From contig CAVTIS010000011.1 in assembly GCA_963734845.1 (NCBI GenBank), positions 124,001 to 188,000 of the forward strand: a DNA stretch of 64,000 nt, written 5' to 3'. How positions within the stretch are numbered: the stretch's first letter is position 1; the number at the start of each line of letters is the position of its first letter. The translations under genes and the position numbers were made by a program. Source of the DNA: JAKAVN01 sp963734845 (GTDB taxonomy: Bacteria; Desulfobacterota; Binatia; Binatales; Binataceae). Shown piece after piece: positions 18,861 through 26,684 of the stretch. The notes under the pieces are model-generated. The model ran no database searches, was not told the DNA's origin, and saw nothing but the letters and a program-made list of their open reading frames with translations.

Positions 18861-19871
18861 TCAGTAGCCGAGCGCCGGGTCGACCTGGTTTAGCAGCGGC
18901 TGGCCCGCGGCAAAGCGGCGCAAATTGTCGGCGAACAACTCGCAACAGGTTTCGACGTAGCCTCTGAAAGCGCCCGACATGTGAGGCGTCAGAATGGTAT
19001 TCTCCATCGCCCACAGCGGACTATCTGCTTCCAGCGGCTCGCGCTCGAAGACGTCGAGACCGGCTCCGCCGATGCGGCCCGCGCGCAGCGCCTCGACCAG
19101 CGCGCCCTGGTCGACGACCTCTCCGCGTCCGACGTTGACCAGATAGGCGTGCGGCTTCATCGCGCCAAGCTCGCGCTCGCCGATAAATCCGCGCGTGGCT
19201 TCGGTCAGTGGCAGCGTGACCGTGACGTAGTCGCACTCCGCGAGCATCTCGACGCGTTCGCCGGGGCCATAAAAACGCTCCGGGATGCTGCCGTCGGGAT
19301 CGCCGAGTCCCGCCCGCGTCCATCCGTCGTCGTGGCGCGCGGCCGGATTGCGTTTGAGCGCGATCACTCGCATCCCGAGCGCCCGCCCCAGCCGCGCCGT
19401 CTCGCGCCCGATCGAGCCGTAACCGATCACGCCGAGCGTATGGCCGCGCATCGCGTCGACCATCGACATGAAGTCGCCCGAGCGGCGCCATTCGCGATTC
19501 GCCTGCGCGCGGATGAGCAAGTGCAGCTTGTGGGCAAACGCAAGCATCGAGGCAATCGTGTACTCGGCCATCGTAGCCGCATGGATTCCGCTGGAGGTGG
19601 TCATGGCGACGCCGTCGCCAACCTGGCCTTTGAGCGCGTGATCGGCGCCCGCGCTCAGAAGTTGAATCCATTTGAGCCCTGGCGCAATTCGCATCGTCTC
19701 GGGCGGGACGCGGAAGGTGAACAGCACCTCGCATCCGTTGGCCGAACCCACCAGTTCGGCCATTTCTTCGATTGTGCGGCACTGGCGATCGACGATTTCG
19801 GCGCCGGGAACGGCGCGCTCGATGAGCGCGCGTTGCGGAGCTCTTAGTCCGACTGTGCTGACGATTTTCAT
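18861..19871 (-). CDS. D-2-hydroxyacid dehydrogenase, NAD-dependent
   Basis: A 336-residue protein of the D-isomer-specific 2-hydroxyacid dehydrogenase family. The Rossmann motif GVIGYGSIGRETARL lies near residue 145, the catalytic Arg in LVNVGRGEVVDQGAL, and the catalytic His in LTPHMSGA. These enzymes interconvert 2-keto and D-2-hydroxy acids (glyoxylate, hydroxypyruvate, phosphoglycerate and others). It stands alone, divergent from the PDZ gene. The 85 bp to the methyltransferase gene suggest a separate promoter for that gene. Confidence 0.88.
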   Translation of the reverse strand: MKIVSTVGLRAPQRALIERAVPGAEIVDRQCRTIEEMAELVGSANGCEVLFTFRVPPETMRIAPGLKWIQLLSAGADHALKGQVGDGVAMTTSSGIHAATMAEYTIASMLAFAHKLHLLIRAQANREWRRSGDFMSMVDAMRGHTLGVIGYGSIGRETARLGRALGMRVIALKRNPAARHDDGWTRAGLGDPDGSIPERFYGPGERVEMLAECDYVTVTLPLTEATRGFIGERELGAMKPHAYLVNVGRGEVVDQGALVEALRAGRIGGAGLDVFEREPLEADSPLWAMENTILTPHMSGAFRGYVETCCELFADNLRRFAAGQPLLNQVDPALGY

Positions 19872-19984
19872 CGCGCTGCCACTTTGGCACGCTCAGTTCG
19901 CGCCCATCAAGCGCGCGGCGATCCGGCTTGAGGCCCAATTCCGCACGACCTATCATCATAAAGCCGCCGCGCCGACATGACTTT

Positions 19985-20770
19985 ATGTTCGATATGACTT
20001 TGACGATAAATTTCCGCCGCCTCGCGCTTTGTTCGGCGCTTGCGATCATACTTATATGCGCGCGGCCGGCGGGCGCACAGACCCAAAGCGGCCCGAAGAG
20101 CATCCAGGCCGGCGGCGACCAGACGCTCGAGCTGCCGCCGGCGGCGTCAGGGCGGCCGGGCGTCGCTGCGCCTCGCGCCGCTGAACCAGGTACGCCGAAG
20201 CAAAGCGTGCCCGAGCAGAATGTCCCGGAGCAAACTGGCCCGGGGCAAACTGGCCCCGAGGGTACTACGCCGGAACCGGACCTCGGTTCCGACAACGCTC
20301 CGCTGCCCTCGGATTTACCGGCTTCCGAGAATAATGGGCCGCGCCCCTACTTAGGGATCACTGTGCTCTACGCGGTTTCGATCCGCGACGGGCAAAAGGT
20401 CGGCGGACTCGAGGTGATGGACATTGATGAGAATAGCCCGGCCTCGCGCGCCGGACTGAAAGCCCGCACGCCGATGACCACGATCGGCGCGAGCGGCGCG
20501 ACCGCGGGCGAATTGCTCGGGCCGCTCGATGCGGCGCTAAGGCCGCTGCTCGCGAAGTCGGGCCAGCTCGGCGAGGACGGCGACCTGATCGTCGCAATCG
20601 ACGACCATCGCGTGACCAGCGACTCCGACCTGCCCGACCATCTCGCCCGGCTCCATCCCGGCGACATCATCTATCTGACCGTGTTGCGCCAGCAGCGCAG
20701 CGGAAAGTACAAAGCGGTCAAGCTGCCGGTGACGCTGAGCTTTCAAAAAAGCGCCAAAGCGGCACCATAA
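19985..20770 (+). CDS. Exported PDZ-domain protein
   Basis: A protein of about 261 residues with an N-terminal signal or anchor (RRLALCSALAIILICARPAGAQ), a Pro/Gln/Glu-rich linker of irregular five-residue repeats (VPEQN, VPEQT, GPGQT, GPEGT), and a C-terminal PDZ-like domain: YLGITVLYA...GLEVMDIDENSPASRAGLKA and ...DLIVAIDDHRVTSDSDLPDHLARLHPGDIIYLTVLR. This is the arrangement of PDZ domains that bind C-terminal peptides, but no protease domain is present. It probably acts in the envelope as an adaptor. ATG 19985 or 19994 are both possible starts. Confidence 0.7.
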   Translation: MFDMTLTINFRRLALCSALAIILICARPAGAQTQSGPKSIQAGGDQTLELPPAASGRPGVAAPRAAEPGTPKQSVPEQNVPEQTGPGQTGPEGTTPEPDLGSDNAPLPSDLPASENNGPRPYLGITVLYAVSIRDGQKVGGLEVMDIDENSPASRAGLKARTPMTTIGASGATAGELLGPLDAALRPLLAKSGQLGEDGDLIVAIDDHRVTSDSDLPDHLARLHPGDIIYLTVLRQQRSGKYKAVKLPVTLSFQKSAKAAP

Positions 20771-20828
20771 GACGCGCGCACAAACCGCCCCCGCGACCGG
20801 AGCGGCCGCCTTTGCTACAATCATTTGG

Positions 20829-20905
20829 ATCATTACCTTTAGTTTGAGCTTTAATTTGATCGTTACCTTTGGTTGGACCATTGGGTTTGATCCTTAATTC
20901 CGCAA
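20829..20905. repeat. Three imperfect ~30-bp repeats upstream of mfd
   Basis: In an AT-rich stretch between the PDZ gene and mfd, ATCATTACCTTTAGTT (20829-20844) recurs as ATCGTTACCTTTGGTT (20859-20874), with a weaker third unit starting ATCCTTAATT at 20890. The period is 30-31 bp, about three helical turns. The composition contrasts with the surrounding GC-rich genes. Confidence 0.6.
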
Positions 20906-20954
20906 TTTATCACGGAGATCCATTTAGGACGGGTCGGAGCGGTCGAAGATCGAT

Positions 20955-23900
20955 TTGGAACGGAGTCTGAGAGAAGCGGGGAGCGAGCTTCGGGCACGCC
21001 TGGACACGGGCGGCGCGAGCCGCTTTCCGTTGATGGGCCTTAAGGGCGCGGCGGGAGCGCTGATGCTGCGCGAGGCTGCGCTCGGACTCGGCCGCCCGAT
21101 CCTGGTGGTAACTGCGCTCGCGCGCGAGGCCGAGGCGCTGGCGAGCGAGGTCGGATATTTTCTCGACGAGGCGCCCGAGAGCGATCCGTTCGCGCGCCGG
21201 GTTCATCTGCTGCCCGCCTGGGAGTTGAAGCCGTTCGCACATCTCTCGCCGCCGCCGCATACGCAGGCGGCGCAGCTCGCGGCGCTGTACGCGGCGCTCC
21301 GCGGCGAGGCCCCGATGCTCGTCGCCTCGGCCGAGGCGCTGCTGATGCGCACGCTGCCGCGGCCGGTGTTCGAGTCCTCGGTGATGCGCATCGCCGCCGC
21401 CGACACGCTCGATCTCGAAGCGCTCATCGACGCGCTGAGCGCGGCCGGCTACCAGCGGGTGCCGCAGACCGAGGAGCCGGGCGATTTCAGCGTGCGCGGC
21501 GGAATCATCGACATCTTCTCGCCGCTCTACCACAATCCGGTGCGAATCGAGCTGGAAGAGGACATCGTGACCTCCGTGCGCCAGTTCGATCCCGCCTCGC
21601 AGCGCTCGCTGGGCGAGACGCGCGACGCGATCGTGATTCGCACTCGCCTGGTGCCGCCGATCACGCTCAAGGATGACAAGGTGCGCGAGCGCGTAGCGCT
21701 CCGCGCGAGCGAAATCGGCCTGGTGCGTAGGGAGCTGGCGGAACTGAGCGACTCGCTGACCAACGGACTGCTGTTCCCCGGCGCAGAGCTGCTGACCCCG
21801 CTGCTGTTCGGCCGCCCGCTCGACACGGTCTTCAGCTACCTGCCCTCGGGCACCGTGGTCTGGATCGTCGAGCCGGGCCGCGTGCTGGCCGAGGCGATCA
21901 GGGTCACCGAGCAGACCGCCGCCGCCGCCGAAGCCGCGCAAAGCAAGCCTTCGTTCTATCCGCCGCCGGAGTCGCTCTACCTCAGCGCGGATGAATTCGA
22001 AGACGCGCTCGGCGCGATGACCGCGGTCGAGGTCGGCTCGCTCGTGACCGTGGCCGCGCCGCGCGAGGGATGGGCGCCCGCGATCGAGGTCAAGTGCCAA
22101 CCGAGCCTCAAGCTCGGCGCGAGCGCCCTTACCGGGCCACGCACGCCGCCGAGCTTCGAGCCGCTCGCCACGGAATTGCGCGAGGTGCAGCGCGGACAGG
22201 GCCGCGCGCTGATGGTGGTCGAAGGCGCCAGCCAGGCCGCGCGTCTCCGCCGTCATCTGGAGGCTTACGACCTCACGGTCAACACCGAGTGCAAGAGCTT
22301 CGGCGCACTGATGGAGTGGCCCGACTTTCGCCCCACGATCATGGAGGGCGAAATCTCATCCGGCGTGGTGCTGCAAGCCGACGGGCTCTACGTATACAGC
22401 GAAGAGGACATCTTCGGCGAGCCGCGCGTGCACAGACGTTCGCGGCCGGTCTCCAAGGGCGCGCTGCTCAATCTCGAGGAGCTGAAGCCCGACGACGTGG
22501 TGGTGCATATCGACCACGGAATCGGGCGCTACCGTGGGCTTCGACACATGAAGGTCGCGGGCACCGAGGGCGACTTCCTGGCGCTGGAGTACGCAGGCGC
22601 CGACGCGATGTACGTGCCGGTCGAGCGCATCAACCTGGTCCAGCGCTATATCGGCGGCGACGGCGAGGAGCCGAAACTCGACAAGCTCGGGAGCGGCTCA
22701 TGGGACCGGGTCAAGCGGCGCACCAAGGAGGCGGTGCTCGCGATGGCCTCCGATCTGCTCGACATCTACGCCGCGCGCGAAGTGATGGAGGGCCACGCCT
22801 TCGCCCATCCGGGCTCCGATTACGCGGAATTCGCCGAGGGCTTCGAATTCGAAGAGACGCCCGACCAGCTCGCCGCGATCGACGAGGTCGTGCGCGACAT
22901 GTGCCGGGCCAAGCCGATGGACCGGCTGATTTGCGGCGACGCCGGCTTCGGCAAGACCGAGGTGGCGCTGCGCGCGGCGTTTATTGCGGTGATGGACGGG
23001 CGGCAGGTGGCGATGCTGGTGCCGACCACGGTGCTGGCGGAGCAGCATTGGAACACGATGCGCAAACGTTTCGAGGGCTACCCGGTGCGAATCGAAATGA
23101 TCTCGCGCTTTCGCAACGCGCGCGAGAACAAAGCGGTTATCGACGACGTCCGCGCGGGCAAGGTCGATATCGTGGTCGGGACCCATCGCCTGCTCCAGGA
23201 CGACGTCGAGTTCCCGCGCCTCGGCCTGCTGATCATCGACGAGGAGCATCGCTTCGGTGTGGCCGACAAGGAGCGCGTCAAGCGGCTGCGCAAGCTGGTC
23301 GAGGTCCTGACCCTGACCGCGACCCCGATTCCGCGCACGCTGCACATGGCGATGCTCGGGATCCGCGACTTGAGCGTGATCCAGACGCCGCCGCCGGACC
23401 GCCAGGCGATCCGTACCTTCGTCGCGCATTTCGACGACGGACTGCTGCGCGAAGTAATCATGCGCGAGCTCAACCGCTCCGGGCAGGTGTTCTTCGTGCA
23501 CAACCGCGTCGAGAACATCGAGTACGTGGCGCGCCATCTGCGCGCGATCGTGCCCGAGGCGAAAGTTGCGGTCGCGCACGGCCAGATGAAGGAACGCCAG
23601 CTCGAGAACGTGATGCGCGAGTTCATCGAGAACCGCGTCAACCTGCTGGTGTGCTCGGCGATCATCGAGTCGGGACTCGACATTCCTAACGCCAACACCA
23701 TGATCATCAATCGCGCTGACCATTTCGGCCTGGCCCAACTCTATCAGCTACGCGGACGGGTCGGACGCTCGCGCCAGAAGGCGTACGCCTATCTGCTGAT
23801 TCCGGGCGAGCACATCATCACGCGCGACGCCAAGAAGCGTATCGACGCGCTGCGCGAGCTGGTCGAGACCGAAAGCGGCGGCGGCTTCAAGCTCGCGATC

Positions 23901-24548
23901 CGCGACCTCGAGCATCGCGGCGCCGGCAATCTGCTCGGCCGCGAACAGTCGGGCCAGATAACGGCGGTTGGCTTCGAGCTATATACGGAGATGATGGAGC
24001 AGGCGATCCACGAGTTGCGCGGCGAGCCGCTGCGGCCGGACTTCGAGCCCGAACTCCGCCTCGGCATCCCGGCGTACATCCCCGACAGCTTCGTCCCCGA
24101 CGAGGGCGAGCGCCTGGTGCTGTACCGGCGGATGGCGCGGGCGGCTGCCCGCGCCGATCTCGACGGGTTGCGCGAGGAAATGCGCGACCGTTTCGGACCG
24201 CCGCCGACGCTGGTCGACAATCTGCTGGCCGCGATGGATTTGCGCCGGCGCATGCGCGAGATGATGATGCTGAGCGCGATACTCAAGGGCGACCAGCTCG
24301 AAGTAAAGTTTCATCCCGACGCGCCGGTGGACACGGCCCGCCTGGTCGCACTGACCGAGGGCAATCGCCGCCGGATGCGGCTCACGCCGTCGTTCCAGGT
24401 GATGGTGCGAATCGAAACCGGCGCCGGCGAATCGGGCAACAACTACGAGTTGTTGTTCGAGCAACTCGACGGTGTCTTGCAGGCCCTGGCGGCCTGTGAA
24501 AAATTGGAGGCGGGGCCGGGCCGCCCCTCCGGGACGCTCGCCAGTTAA
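20955..24548 (+). CDS. mfd: Transcription-repair coupling factor Mfd
   Basis: A 1197-residue protein with the full Mfd order: N-terminal UvrB-like domains 1a/2/1b (GLKGAAGALML..., DFSVRGGIIDIFSP), the RNA-polymerase-interacting CarD-like domain (VVHIDHGIGRYRGLRHMKV), the RecG-like translocase with Walker A GDAGFGKTE at 661 and DEEH box at 762, the SAT box TATPIPRTLHMA, and the C-terminal TRCF domain. Mfd removes RNA polymerase stalled at lesions and recruits UvrA. No ATG or GTG exists between the upstream stop and residue 27, so the TTG at 20955 is the best start, because residues from about 28 already match the family. Confidence 0.95.
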   Translation: MERSLREAGSELRARLDTGGASRFPLMGLKGAAGALMLREAALGLGRPILVVTALAREAEALASEVGYFLDEAPESDPFARRVHLLPAWELKPFAHLSPPPHTQAAQLAALYAALRGEAPMLVASAEALLMRTLPRPVFESSVMRIAAADTLDLEALIDALSAAGYQRVPQTEEPGDFSVRGGIIDIFSPLYHNPVRIELEEDIVTSVRQFDPASQRSLGETRDAIVIRTRLVPPITLKDDKVRERVALRASEIGLVRRELAELSDSLTNGLLFPGAELLTPLLFGRPLDTVFSYLPSGTVVWIVEPGRVLAEAIRVTEQTAAAAEAAQSKPSFYPPPESLYLSADEFEDALGAMTAVEVGSLVTVAAPREGWAPAIEVKCQPSLKLGASALTGPRTPPSFEPLATELREVQRGQGRALMVVEGASQAARLRRHLEAYDLTVNTECKSFGALMEWPDFRPTIMEGEISSGVVLQADGLYVYSEEDIFGEPRVHRRSRPVSKGALLNLEELKPDDVVVHIDHGIGRYRGLRHMKVAGTEGDFLALEYAGADAMYVPVERINLVQRYIGGDGEEPKLDKLGSGSWDRVKRRTKEAVLAMASDLLDIYAAREVMEGHAFAHPGSDYAEFAEGFEFEETPDQLAAIDEVVRDMCRAKPMDRLICGDAGFGKTEVALRAAFIAVMDGRQVAMLVPTTVLAEQHWNTMRKRFEGYPVRIEMISRFRNARENKAVIDDVRAGKVDIVVGTHRLLQDDVEFPRLGLLIIDEEHRFGVADKERVKRLRKLVEVLTLTATPIPRTLHMAMLGIRDLSVIQTPPPDRQAIRTFVAHFDDGLLREVIMRELNRSGQVFFVHNRVENIEYVARHLRAIVPEAKVAVAHGQMKERQLENVMREFIENRVNLLVCSAIIESGLDIPNANTMIINRADHFGLAQLYQLRGRVGRSRQKAYAYLLIPGEHIITRDAKKRIDALRELVETESGGGFKLAIRDLEHRGAGNLLGREQSGQITAVGFELYTEMMEQAIHELRGEPLRPDFEPELRLGIPAYIPDSFVPDEGERLVLYRRMARAAARADLDGLREEMRDRFGPPPTLVDNLLAAMDLRRRMREMMMLSAILKGDQLEVKFHPDAPVDTARLVALTEGNRRRMRLTPSFQVMVRIETGAGESGNNYELLFEQLDGVLQALAACEKLEAGPGRPSGTLAS

Positions 24549-24551
24549 GCC

Positions 24552-25544
24552 ATGAGCCAGCATCACTTTAGTCTGCGCTTGGGCGCCGTGGCGCTGATCG
24601 CCGCGTGCCTCGCGGCTCTATCGGCGACGGTCGCGCCGCGCACCGCACGTGCGCAGGATGACCTTGATCGGGTGGTGGCCAGCGTCGACGGCGATCCGAT
24701 CACCGTTCACGACCTCAAGACTTTTGCGACGGTCAACAAAGTAACGCTGACCGATCCGGACGATGTGAATTCGTCGGATACCAAGGCGGTGCTTAAGGGA
24801 GTCATTTCGGAGCGCCTGTTGGAGAGCGAGGTCAAGAAGTACAAGGACCAGGTCGACGAGCGGCAGGTCGACGAATACATCGCCAATTTCGAACAGAGCA
24901 ACGGGATCACCGACGCACAGCTTCGCGCGCAGTTACAGAGCCAGGGCCATACATACGAGGATTTCCGTAAGCACGCCCGGTTAGAACTGCAAAAGATGGT
25001 TATGATCCAGAAAGAGGTGCGGCAGAGAGTCAATGTCTCGCCCGACGAGGTCAAGGCCTACTACGACGCGCATCCGCAGGAGTTCAGCGTCGGCAAGGAG
25101 AGCTTCAAGGTCGCGCAAATCCTGATCGCGTTGCCGCCCAATCCCTCGCCGGACCAGATCGCGGCGGCACGCGCCAAGGCGGACAGCGTCCGCAAACAAC
25201 TGGCCGATGGCGCCGATTTCGGCAAGCTGGCACAGCAGTACTCGGACGACGATTCCAAAAGCCAGGGCGGCGAGCTGGGCGATTTCTCGCGCGGTGACAT
25301 GATCGACCCGATTCAGAATGCAATCGATCACATGAAGTTAGGCGAAATTTCCGAGCCGATCCGGACCGAGCACGGTTTTCACATCATCAAGCTCGAAGCC
25401 CACGAGCAGGTGGGCGTCAAACCGTTCTCGGAAGTCTCCGGCCAGATTCGTGAGAAGTTGATAAGTCAGAAAGCGCAACAACAATTTGGCACCTGGGTCG
25501 ACAAAGATCTCGTCAAGCAGCACTACATCGAAACCTTCAACTAG
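24552..25544 (+). CDS. SurA-like periplasmic peptidyl-prolyl isomerase/chaperone
   Basis: A 330-residue exported foldase: a signal peptide ending near ARAQD (about residue 35), an N-terminal SurA-type chaperone region beginning VVASVDGDPITVHDL, and one PpiC/parvulin domain (about 185-285: SFKVAQILIAL, QYSDDDSKSQGGELGDFSRGDM, GFHIIKLE). SurA-like proteins assist outer-membrane protein folding, which supports a diderm envelope. It begins 3 bp after the mfd stop, so translation is probably coupled. Confidence 0.88.
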   Translation: MSQHHFSLRLGAVALIAACLAALSATVAPRTARAQDDLDRVVASVDGDPITVHDLKTFATVNKVTLTDPDDVNSSDTKAVLKGVISERLLESEVKKYKDQVDERQVDEYIANFEQSNGITDAQLRAQLQSQGHTYEDFRKHARLELQKMVMIQKEVRQRVNVSPDEVKAYYDAHPQEFSVGKESFKVAQILIALPPNPSPDQIAAARAKADSVRKQLADGADFGKLAQQYSDDDSKSQGGELGDFSRGDMIDPIQNAIDHMKLGEISEPIRTEHGFHIIKLEAHEQVGVKPFSEVSGQIREKLISQKAQQQFGTWVDKDLVKQHYIETFN

Positions 25545-25557
25545 AGTGACACGGCCG

Positions 25558-26637
25558 ATGCCATCGAGGCCGGGCGCGCCCGCGCTCCTGGCGATAAGCA
25601 TGGGCGATCCGGCCGGCGTGGGCCCCGAGGTCATCCTGAAGGCGGCAGCCGCGATAGCGCCGCGCCGCGCCGCTCCAGCACTGCTGGTGATAGGCGACCC
25701 CGGTGCGATGCGCGCCGCCGCCCGTCGGTTGCGCGGCGTCCCCGAGCCGCGGCCGTGGCATCCGGGCGACGCGCCCGTTCGCCCCGCCGACGGACTGGCG
25801 GTGCTTGAAATCGGCCACCTCGGCGCGGCCGCGCTCAAGCCTGGAGCGCCCAGCGTCGAAGGCGCGGAGGCATCGTATCGCTATATTGTGGAAGGGGCGC
25901 GGATGGCGATGGCCGGGGCGGTTGAAGCGCTGGTCACCGGGCCCATCAACAAGGAGTGGCTCAACCGCGCGGGCCATCGCTTTCCCGGCCACTCCGAGTT
26001 GCTCGCCGAACTGAGCGGCACGCGGCTGTGGCGCATGATGTTCGCCGGCGATCAGTTGCGGCTCGCACTGGTGACGGTGCACATGGGGCTCGCGCGGGTC
26101 TCGCGCGCGCTCAGCAGCCAGGGCGTCTTCGACACTATTCGGCTACTCGCGCAGCATCTGAGCGCTCGGCTGGGAGTAGCCCGGCCGTGCCTCGGCGTGC
26201 TCGGATTCAACCCGCATGCGGGCGAGCATGGACTCTTCGGCGACGAAGAGGCGCGGGTGATCGTCCCGGCCATTCGCCGCGCGCGGCGGGCCGGCATCGA
26301 TGCGTATGGACCGCTCGCGCCCGATACCGCGTTCATCCGGCCGGCGGGAAAGTTCGGCTTCGACGCGGCGGTCGCGATGTATCATGATCAGGGACTAATC
26401 GCGCTCAAGACCCTGGAGTTCGAGCGCGCCGTGAACGTGACCCTGGGATTGCCGTTCGTGCGCACCTCGCCCGATCACGGCACCGCGTATGATATAGCGG
26501 GATGCGGCGCGGCGAACGGCGCGAGCATGCTCGCCGCGTTGGAATATGCGTGGCGGGCGGTGAGCGGGCGCAACGGCGCCGCGAGCAGCCGGCGCGGCGG
26601 CGCGGCGGCGGCGCAGAAGCTGCGGCGCAAAGCCTGA
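25558..26637 (+). CDS. pdxA: 4-hydroxythreonine-4-phosphate dehydrogenase PdxA
   Basis: A 359-residue protein with the PdxA signatures: AISMGDPAGVGPEV at the N-terminus, TGPINKEWLNRAG, GHSELLAE, the metal-ligand regions HMGLARVS and NPHAGEHGLFGDEE, and MYHDQGLIALK plus FVRTSPDHGTAYDIAG near the end. PdxA oxidises 4-phosphohydroxy-L-threonine in pyridoxal-phosphate synthesis. E. coli PdxA has about 330 residues; the extra length is a basic Ala/Arg-rich tail (ending AQKLRRKA). The ATG at 25558 follows the SurA-like stop by 13 bp. The reading frame is open earlier but overlaps that gene. Confidence 0.93.
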   Translation: MPSRPGAPALLAISMGDPAGVGPEVILKAAAAIAPRRAAPALLVIGDPGAMRAAARRLRGVPEPRPWHPGDAPVRPADGLAVLEIGHLGAAALKPGAPSVEGAEASYRYIVEGARMAMAGAVEALVTGPINKEWLNRAGHRFPGHSELLAELSGTRLWRMMFAGDQLRLALVTVHMGLARVSRALSSQGVFDTIRLLAQHLSARLGVARPCLGVLGFNPHAGEHGLFGDEEARVIVPAIRRARRAGIDAYGPLAPDTAFIRPAGKFGFDAAVAMYHDQGLIALKTLEFERAVNVTLGLPFVRTSPDHGTAYDIAGCGAANGASMLAALEYAWRAVSGRNGAASSRRGGAAAAQKLRRKA

Positions 26638-26684
26638 GCGGAGAAAGTCGCGACGGAAAGTCTGGTAACGATGGCGAATCGGCA

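Noticed and set aside
20910..22256. 448-codon open frame on the minus strand
   Set aside because: It lies antisense to mfd and consists of Arg/Ala/His-rich sequence typical of shadow frames in high-GC genes; mfd has clear family motifs in the sense frame.
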